From: Bacteroidales bacterium KA00344
GTDB taxonomy: Bacteria; Bacteroidota; Bacteroidia; Bacteroidales; Bacteroidaceae
Direction: 5' to 3'
Assembly: GCA_001552765.1 (NCBI GenBank)
Contig: KQ959442.1
Span: 1-58,125 of the forward strand
Length of the DNA stretch: 58,125 nucleotides
Shown: positions 52,196-58,125 of the stretch, one piece after another
Layout of the letters: every line of letters begins with the position of its first letter
Numbering within the stretch: the stretch's first letter is position 1
Notes under the pieces: model-generated
The model's input: the letters and a program-made list of their open reading frames with translations, nothing else
Databases searched by the model: none
Told to the model about the DNA's origin: nothing
Translations under genes and position numbers: made by a program

Positions 52196-53467
52196 TTATA
52201 AGAAAGGCGCCAGCAAATGGGCAAACCAGCCTACAAACTTCTTCCCCCTGCTGCGGTGCTTGTCCCAAATCTCCTTGGTGAGCGGGAAAGAGCTTTTCTT
52301 TTCTCTGTCAAAAATTCGATTAAGTTCCCGCGTGGTACACGAATCTACGATAACTGCATTGGCCTCGTAGTCCCACGAGAGACTGCGCGCATTGAGATTG
52401 GCCGACCCGACGGTGCAGAATTTTCCATCCACCATGATGATTTTCGTATGATGAAAGCCGGGCTTATACAGCCATATATTGCATCCTTGTTTCATGAGTT
52501 TATGGGCGTTGTAGAAACCACAGTCAGGTGTCAGGGGTATATCGCTCTTCACGCTGAGCATGATATCAACCTTCACCCCCCGCTTCACAGCATTTTTCAA
52601 TGCCTTCTTGATAGGACGGTTGAGCGTGAAATAGGGGTTTATGATGCGTATGCTGTCTTGCGCAAAGCGTATGGCATTGGTGTAAAACTCACGTATAATC
52701 TTGTTGCTGGTACGTGGCTCGCGATTGATGATGCCCACCATTTTCTGACCGGCGCAGGCTGTAGTATCAGGCTTTAAGCCTTTGAAATAGCTGTCATCAC
52801 CCAGTCCGCGAAAATATTTAGCTCCATGCAGATTTTGCTTCGTTACCTTGTTCCAAGTGTTGATGAATATGGCCTGCAGCGTGTTTACCTCCGTGCCCTG
52901 TATGCGGCAGTGCATATCGTGCCATTCGCCCACCTTCGGGGTACCTTTTATGTAGTAGTCTGCCACGTTCATGCCACCCGTATAGGCTATTTTTCCATCA
53001 ATAACCACAATTTTGCGATGGTCTCTGGAAAACACATGATTAATCCAAGGAAAATGCAGTGGGTCGAACTCGAATATCTCGATGCCCCGACTTCGAAGTT
53101 TGCGGATATGTCGTTTTTTCAGCGGACTGTTATTACTGGTGTTGCCAAAAGCATCGTAAAGGGCGCGCACCTCGACACCCTCTTTGGCCTTTTCGGCCAG
53201 AATATCAAAGAGAAGTCCGGCTATGGAGTCGTTGCGAAAATTGAAATATTCAAGATGAACGGACGATTTCGCCTGCCGGATGGCGGCAAACATATCGTCG
53301 AACTTTTCCTGCCCATTCACAAGCAGCGTCACACTGTTGTCGTGAGTGAATGTCACGCCACAATCCTCAAGATGGTCTACGAGGAGCGAGTCGCTCGTCT
53401 GGGCAGTGACCTGAAGATTAAAAAATAAGAGAAAAAATAATATATGGGTTTTACAACAACAGTTCAT
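52196..53467 (-). CDS. Secreted phospholipase D/cardiolipin-synthase-like protein
   Basis: A 423-residue PLD-superfamily protein. It starts at ATG 53467 with a Sec signal (THILFFLLFFNLQVTAQ) in place of the two membrane spans of classic cardiolipin synthases, so it should act outside the cytoplasm. Both catalytic HKD motifs are complete: His150, Lys152, Asp157 (DHRKIVVID) and His340, Lys342, Asp347 (HHTKIIMVD), each followed by the Gly/Ser and Asn-rich conserved tails. It may transfer phosphatidyl groups or cleave phospholipids; nuclease activity cannot be excluded. It starts two bases after the kdsD stop, so it is the last gene of the kds operon. Confidence 0.85.
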   Translation of the reverse strand: MNCCCKTHILFFLLFFNLQVTAQTSDSLLVDHLEDCGVTFTHDNSVTLLVNGQEKFDDMFAAIRQAKSSVHLEYFNFRNDSIAGLLFDILAEKAKEGVEVRALYDAFGNTSNNSPLKKRHIRKLRSRGIEIFEFDPLHFPWINHVFSRDHRKIVVIDGKIAYTGGMNVADYYIKGTPKVGEWHDMHCRIQGTEVNTLQAIFINTWNKVTKQNLHGAKYFRGLGDDSYFKGLKPDTTACAGQKMVGIINREPRTSNKIIREFYTNAIRFAQDSIRIINPYFTLNRPIKKALKNAVKRGVKVDIMLSVKSDIPLTPDCGFYNAHKLMKQGCNIWLYKPGFHHTKIIMVDGKFCTVGSANLNARSLSWDYEANAVIVDSCTTRELNRIFDREKKSSFPLTKEIWDKHRSRGKKFVGWFAHLLAPFL

Positions 53468-53469
53468 TT

Positions 53470-54456
53470 TTATTGGTTTAACAAAGTCGTGGCATAGCTG
53501 TCCACGATGCCTTGCAGTTGCATCTCGTCGTTGCACACGAGTACGGAGTGTATCTTGTACTTGTGCATGATGCGTTGAATTTCTGTGATTTTTGTATTGA
53601 GTTTCACCGATTTCGGCTTGCGGGTCATGATGTCGCCCACCGTACGGTTGAAAAATTCTGCCTGCCAGCGTTCCATTGCCCGCCGGATGTCACCGTCGGT
53701 GATAATCCCCGTAACACGCTTCTGATTGTCGAGCGATACGCCCAACCCCAATTTACCCTTAGACACCTCTATGATGGCATCGCCAAGATGCATTTCTTCG
53801 GGAATGATAGGCAGGTCATCGGTATGCATCACGTCTTCTGCCGTGGTGAGAAGCCGTCTGCCCAACTCTCCTCCCGGATGGAAATGGGCAAAGTCGTGTG
53901 GACGGAAATCGCGCACCTGCATCAGTGCCACCGCCAGCGCGTCGCCCATAGCGAGGGCGGCTGTTGTGGAAGAGGTCGGAGCCAGATTCAGCGGACACGC
54001 CTCGTGGTCTACCCAAACCTTGATATGAACAGTGGAATATTTGGCCAGAAGAGAGTCGGGATTGCGACTCATACCCACAATGGGCACGTTCATGTGAAGC
54101 AGAATGGGAATGAAACGCAGCAGTTCATCGGTCTGTCCGGAATTGCTCAGCGCCAACACCACGTCGTCGGAGGTCATCACGCCCAAGTCGCCATGATAGG
54201 CGTCGAGCGGATTGATGAAGAACGCCGGGGTGCCCGTAGAGGCCAAAGTGCCGGCTATCTTGGCACCGATATTTCCGCTCTTGCCCACACCGGTGACAAT
54301 GATCTTCCCCTTGCAATGATACATCAGGTCTACGGCACGCGTGAAACTGTCGTCGAGCTGATGGGTAAGACTGTTGATGGCATCTGCCTCTTCCTGCAGG
54401 CATCGCTTGGCATAGTCAATGGATTGTGCGATGCGTTCTTCGGGTGTATTGTTCAT
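53470..54456 (-). CDS. kdsD: KdsD, arabinose 5-phosphate isomerase
   Basis: Makes arabinose 5-phosphate from ribulose 5-phosphate for Kdo synthesis. A 328-residue protein: SIS domain (about 45-180, GVGKSGNIGAKIAGTLAST) and two CBS domains (about 205-320, VMHTDDLPII, GDIMTRKPKSV). The ATG overlaps the kdsA stop by one base (TAATG), so the two genes are coupled. GutQ-type paralogues look alike; the kdsA neighbour favours KdsD. Confidence 0.92.
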   Translation of the reverse strand: MNNTPEERIAQSIDYAKRCLQEEADAINSLTHQLDDSFTRAVDLMYHCKGKIIVTGVGKSGNIGAKIAGTLASTGTPAFFINPLDAYHGDLGVMTSDDVVLALSNSGQTDELLRFIPILLHMNVPIVGMSRNPDSLLAKYSTVHIKVWVDHEACPLNLAPTSSTTAALAMGDALAVALMQVRDFRPHDFAHFHPGGELGRRLLTTAEDVMHTDDLPIIPEEMHLGDAIIEVSKGKLGLGVSLDNQKRVTGIITDGDIRRAMERWQAEFFNRTVGDIMTRKPKSVKLNTKITEIQRIMHKYKIHSVLVCNDEMQLQGIVDSYATTLLNQ

Positions 54457-55217
54457 TATATTAATGTTTGGATCAGATTATCAAGTTTGTCGAGTTCAAG
54501 CATATTGGCCGCATCAGACAATCCTTCATCAGGATGCGGGTGCACCTCGAAAAAATAGCCCGTTGCTCCGAAGGCTTTGGCAGCCTGAGCCATAGCGGGA
54601 ACAAACTTACGGTCGCCGACGGTCTTGCCGTTTCCTGCCGACGGACGCTGCACACTATGGGTGCAGTCCATAATAACGGTAGGCACAATCTCCTTCATAT
54701 CGGCAATGTTTCGGAAATCCACCACCAAGTTGTTGTATCCGAAACTGTTGCCACGCTCTGTGAGCCACACCTGCTGAGCACCGCTCTCGGCGGCTTTTTG
54801 CACAGGATAGATCATGTCGCGGCCCGAAAGAAACTGAGCCTTCTTGATATTGACCACGCGCCCGGACTTGGCTGCGGCCACGAGGAGGTCGGTCTGCCGA
54901 CACAGGAAAGCCGGTATCTGCAACACATCGCACACCTCACCCACTGGCCGGGCCTGCCATGCCTCATGAATGTCGGTGGTGAGGCGGAGGTTGTATTTCT
55001 GTTTCACATCGCTGAGCATTTGCAGCCCCCGGTCGATGCCCGGACCGCGAAACGAATGGATAGAAGTGCGGTTGGCTTTGTCGAACGATGCCTTGAAAAT
55101 GATGTCGATGCCCAAATGCCGGTTGATTTCCACCAGTTTGCGTGCTACGGTATCGAGCAGTTCTGCCGATTCAATGACACATGGGCCGGCAATGAAGATG
55201 GGAGACGTATTATTCAT
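54456..55217 (-). CDS. kdsA: KdsA, Kdo-8-phosphate synthase
   Basis: Joins arabinose 5-phosphate and phosphoenolpyruvate to Kdo 8-phosphate, the precursor of the LPS inner core sugar. The start ATG 55217 (MNNTSPIFIAGPCVIES) lies eight bases inside the end of the MscS gene. The 253-residue TIM-barrel carries FKASFDKANRTS, SFRGPGIDRGL, DIHEAWQ and the C-terminal EVHPHPDEGLSDAANM. In the N-terminal motif, Cys13 occupies the position that is Asn in the E. coli type, matching the metal-dependent class of the enzyme (established for the family). Confidence 0.95.
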   Translation of the reverse strand: MNNTSPIFIAGPCVIESAELLDTVARKLVEINRHLGIDIIFKASFDKANRTSIHSFRGPGIDRGLQMLSDVKQKYNLRLTTDIHEAWQARPVGEVCDVLQIPAFLCRQTDLLVAAAKSGRVVNIKKAQFLSGRDMIYPVQKAAESGAQQVWLTERGNSFGYNNLVVDFRNIADMKEIVPTVIMDCTHSVQRPSAGNGKTVGDRKFVPAMAQAAKAFGATGYFFEVHPHPDEGLSDAANMLELDKLDNLIQTLI

Positions 55218-57717
55218 GCTTGCTTTTTTTAATGATGTCCATAGCCTCTTCCACCGAAGTGATGGGGACGCGGGTGTTGTCTGACACAATGTGCAGATCG
55301 CGCTGCGGGAACGGAATCTCTATATTGTTTTTGTTCAGCGCATCGTAGACGGCTTCCAAAATGCTGCCACGTGCGAAAATCTGATTGCGGGAATCGACCC
55401 AAGTAAGAATCAGAAAGTCGACGGAATTGTCTCCAAAGCCGTTGAGCACCACGTCGAGAAACCTGATATAATTATTCCTGTTGAGCTTCCTCACGGCGTT
55501 TGCGATAATTTCCCTCACCTGCTTTATGTCAGACCCATAGGCCACTCCGATAGGCGCAATGTCGAGTTCGCTGCCGTGATTCTTGGTCAGATTCTTATAG
55601 TTTTTGGAGAATAGTTGTGAATTCTGGAAGGTAATGACCGATCCATCAAGCGCCTCTACCATGGTCGAGACGTAGGTGATGCTTCTCACCGTGCCCCGTG
55701 TGCTGTCGATGGAGATATAGTCGCCCACCCTGATGCGGCCTGCCATGAGCGAGATACCATAGTAAATGTTTTCCAGAATATCTTTCATGGCGAAACCAAT
55801 ACCGGTTGAAAGTCCTGCTGAAATGGCAACAATCCATGAGTTGTTGATGTTAAAAATGTTCATTGAGATGAGCACCCACGCCCCCCACACAAACACTTGG
55901 ATGACGTTTTTCCACATGGCGATGCGACTGATCACCGTTTCGTAGCTTGGTTGGCGGGCCTCTTCCTTGGCGTGTTCCTGCTCGTTGAGCCAGAAATTGT
56001 ATTTCACCAGATTAATCACGGTGTGATTGATGAATCGGAACACGAAGAACAGAATGATGACCACCACTATGGAATAGGTGCTGAGTGTGAGATTGCGGCT
56101 GTCTACAAGGCGCATATTGAAGATGCGTTTCGTGGTGTCGCTCAGGTTGAACACGTCGGCTGCCCAATAGATGGATATCAGCACCGAAAGGGCGCCCAAG
56201 GTGGGGAGCACCACATTGTAGACCAGACGGAAAAACCACGTCTGGGTGATGGGGGTGTCGGGGTCAAAATACTTATGTTTCTCATCGTTGCCGTAGTTTT
56301 TCAGAACAGAGGAAATGCAGGTAATCGTCAGGATACACGTCACCTGCATGGTCCACCATATAAGCATTTCCACCGACAACAACGTGTAGCCTATCATCGA
56401 TGCCACCACGCTACATATAAACACGGCCAGCGAGATATAGGTGTATATGACATCGCTCTTGGGCAGGTTTTTCTGGTATTTGCTCACCACACGCCATTGC
56501 CACACGCCACACGCCAATAGGATAGGCGGGAAGACCAGGTCTACCAAGGTGTTAGGAATGAGAATAATGCGGAAAACGATCACGATGAAGCAGATGGCCA
56601 TGATGGGCAGATAGATGCGGAAGCCGTTTTTAATCTGGTCGCTGTCGAGACGGATGAGCAGCGAAAACAGTATGACACCCGTGAGCCAAGCATACTCTAC
56701 AAGCAGTCTGCAAGCCATGATGATGAAATTCTGCTCCCATGTGATGCGGACGATACCCAAGATAAGGGCAAAAGTGATGACGGTAGTTGCCATGATCACA
56801 TAAGGTCGCTTGGCCAGAAAAGCCTCCTTGCGGTCGTCCCCCTCTCTCTCTTTGAGAAACCAGTCAAAGACGAAAGTCAGCCTGCCGGTGCGTATGAGCC
56901 GTGTGAACAAAAAGCCGACAAGAAGGTAATTGAGCAGGATTGCAATGAGGCTGCCCACAATGACCACCAAGAGCAGGCCGAAGATAACCTTACTGTCCCA
57001 GTCGCTTTCCACATTCTTCAGCGGACGATACTTTTTCTTGATAACGGCTGTCGTTTGGCTGACCCTCTCTGTCAAATTCGACAAGATGGTGTAATAGTTT
57101 TCGTCGCTGTTGCTGAAAATGGAATTTTGAATGTCTATGTAGCGTTTGTTGGCATAGTCGTTGAGATGTTTGAGCCGTTTCTCGGTAACCTCATACATCC
57201 TAACATATTGTTCCATCTGTGTGCGGTTGTCTTTCAGCGTCCGCTGGATGTTGATGGCCAGTGTGAGGCTCACATTGCGGTCTATCTTGGCACGTTCGCT
57301 AAGCTCATCAACGTATATGGTACTGAGATCGTTAATCAAACTGTCGTAACGGCTCACCTCTATGTTTGCATTTTTGATATACTGCCGGAAGGGCGCGGCG
57401 TTCACCTTGAACTTGCGGTATTGCTCAGTGGCTTCATGGCAGGCATAAGTAAGGTCAAAAATGTTGCCACTGCGCTGTGAATAGAGCATAATGGCGTTCT
57501 GCTGACTGCGCTGAAGCACAGAGATAATCTGGCTGGTCACCTCTGCCCGCTGCACTTTCATGTAGTCAGTTTGACGTTCCAACTCCGAATGATAATTGGT
57601 AAGTTCGTTTCGCAGAATAGCCAGTGTGCTGGCAATATCTTTCTCTTTCAGCACGGCTTGTGCCGGCATAACGATGGCCACCAGAAGTATGATGATAAAT
57701 ATAGACTTCCTACTCAT
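55210..57717 (-). CDS. Large MscS-family mechanosensitive channel
   Basis: An 835-residue channel. A signal peptide (MSRKSIFIIILLVAIVMPAQA) is followed by a long coiled-coil periplasmic region (about 25-225), then several membrane spans in the 230-580 range and the conserved MscS domain. The pore/beta region includes GLSTGIGFAMKDILENIYYG and RVGDYISIDSTRGTVRSITY. The domain plan recalls the large MscK/MscM-like proteins of Gram-negative bacteria. It heads the operon with kdsA, kdsD and the PLD gene, overlapping kdsA by eight bases. It may release turgor at osmotic shock; gating partners are unknown. Confidence 0.88.
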   Translation of the reverse strand: MSRKSIFIIILLVAIVMPAQAVLKEKDIASTLAILRNELTNYHSELERQTDYMKVQRAEVTSQIISVLQRSQQNAIMLYSQRSGNIFDLTYACHEATEQYRKFKVNAAPFRQYIKNANIEVSRYDSLINDLSTIYVDELSERAKIDRNVSLTLAINIQRTLKDNRTQMEQYVRMYEVTEKRLKHLNDYANKRYIDIQNSIFSNSDENYYTILSNLTERVSQTTAVIKKKYRPLKNVESDWDSKVIFGLLLVVIVGSLIAILLNYLLVGFLFTRLIRTGRLTFVFDWFLKEREGDDRKEAFLAKRPYVIMATTVITFALILGIVRITWEQNFIIMACRLLVEYAWLTGVILFSLLIRLDSDQIKNGFRIYLPIMAICFIVIVFRIILIPNTLVDLVFPPILLACGVWQWRVVSKYQKNLPKSDVIYTYISLAVFICSVVASMIGYTLLSVEMLIWWTMQVTCILTITCISSVLKNYGNDEKHKYFDPDTPITQTWFFRLVYNVVLPTLGALSVLISIYWAADVFNLSDTTKRIFNMRLVDSRNLTLSTYSIVVVIILFFVFRFINHTVINLVKYNFWLNEQEHAKEEARQPSYETVISRIAMWKNVIQVFVWGAWVLISMNIFNINNSWIVAISAGLSTGIGFAMKDILENIYYGISLMAGRIRVGDYISIDSTRGTVRSITYVSTMVEALDGSVITFQNSQLFSKNYKNLTKNHGSELDIAPIGVAYGSDIKQVREIIANAVRKLNRNNYIRFLDVVLNGFGDNSVDFLILTWVDSRNQIFARGSILEAVYDALNKNNIEIPFPQRDLHIVSDNTRVPITSVEEAMDIIKKSKHE

Positions 57718-57735
57718 AGTTTACGTATATGATTG

Positions 57736-57743
57736 CAAAGATA
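57736..57743 (-). promoter_or_regulatory. -7 motif for the mscS-kds operon
   Basis: TATCTTTG on the minus strand, 18 bases upstream of ATG 57717. No clear -33 box. Confidence 0.5.
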
Positions 57744-58125
57744 TAAAAACTTTGGCTGATATGTGCTTCTGCTTTTTGAAAAGTACCGTTGTTTCCGAAT
57801 ATTATGCCCATTATTTTACAAATCGAACAATCGGGTGGACAGGAAAACACCATCACCGATGCTCTTGTTTCCCTTTTGGGGGTGCAAAAAAAACTATTCG
57901 GTGATGATCGGGGACAGCGCATTCAGTAACTCAGAAAATGCTGTTTTGACCATGTTCAGCTTTAATCCCATTTTAAATGGTGTAAAAACAGATTATCCTC
58001 AAATCCGCAACTAAGCCCTTGAACGTCCTTCTTGCGTGTACACATCTTCTCTTTACTGAATTTGCAGATGATTTGAACTGAAACACCCGCTTGCGGCCTA
58101 CAATATCCCCTTACCCCACAATGTG
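57744..58125. other. Gene-free window end
   Basis: No gene, RNA or repeat of the family described here can be supported. The frames of 83 and 70 codons on the two strands have no recognisable protein features. The window cuts off the region, so an upstream gene may lie beyond 58125. Confidence 0.4.

Noticed and set aside
53512..54558. 348-codon frame antisense to kdsD/kdsA
   Set aside because: It spans two well-supported opposite genes and has no recognisable domain or start signal.
57763..58014. 83-codon plus-strand frame at the window end
   Set aside because: Low-complexity start, no family, no promoter or ribosome site, and it overlaps an opposite frame equally weak.

Overview
The window looks like a chromosomal segment of a Bacteroidales bacterium, most likely Prevotella in the wide sense (inference). 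Support comes from Bacteroidota-only families (GldB, GldE, the Lnb/DUF4105 lipoprotein N-acyltransferase, DUF4836, DUF4861, DUF5686-type outer membrane proteins), from the recurrent TAnnTTTG -7 promoter motif of this phylum, and from long AT-rich intergenic regions that carry one dispersed repeat family. I see no phage genes, insertion sequences, rRNA or CRISPR arrays. The gene content is mostly core, and the unusual material lies in the intergenic repeats and in several degenerate enzymes.

Layout. 1-578: repeat copy A and a polypurine tract. 579-7392: a 2-keto-3-deoxygluconate module made of altronate dehydratase (uxaA), a LacI-type regulator, and the divergent kdgK-eda pair, followed on the minus strand by an NhaC-type antiporter and an unknown gene. 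7506-12404: a very large membrane protein with a split histidine-kinase architecture, a response regulator and a membrane protein. 12405-13131: inverted repeat copy B. 13132-20073: a tightly overlapping run of nupG-like transporter, BFN-domain protein, rsmE, DUF4836 lipoprotein, ABC ATPase and permease, then an RluA-type pseudouridine synthase and a 51-residue membrane protein. 20323-22371: an outer membrane protein, then repeat copy C. 23161-23562: four tRNAs (Gly, Leu, Leu, Gly). 23592-26519: unknown gene, ssb, gldE, phosphopantetheinyl transferase. 26490-31151: DUF4861 protein, gldB, metallo-hydrolase, lipoprotein, glycosyltransferase. 31148-34003: uvrA. 34004-34608: degenerate repeat D and a terminator. 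34609-40144 (minus): PpiD-like isomerase, CNNM/CBS protein, lptC, outer membrane protein. 40265-46393 (plus): lnb, a degenerate alkaline-phosphatase-fold protein, secA. 46534-47834 (minus): YkvA-type protein, unknown membrane protein and RNase P RNA. 48130-49593: htrA. 49594-50464: terminator and repeat copy E. 50465-51895: a PurF-like protein. 52196-57717 (minus): operon of MscS channel, kdsA, kdsD and a secreted phospholipase D-family protein.

How the genes work together. Cell-envelope functions dominate. SecA exports proteins, Lnb should complete lipoprotein maturation, PpiD and HtrA handle folding and quality control, LptC moves LPS, and KdsD and KdsA make the Kdo precursor of LPS. GldB and GldE are gliding/type IX secretion-associated. 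The uxaA/kdgK/eda set would turn altronate (from galacturonate) into pyruvate and glyceraldehyde 3-phosphate, although the upstream isomerase and reductase are not here.

The most notable points are: a PurF homologue with no N-terminal catalytic cysteine but an intact PRPP loop and four candidate iron-sulfur cysteines; an alkaline-phosphatase-fold protein without its metal ligands, next to lnb and secA; a kinase-like protein whose ATP-binding half and histidine half sit in different parts of one chain; and a repeat of about 360-385 bp present in four good copies and one degenerate copy, always in intergenic DNA.
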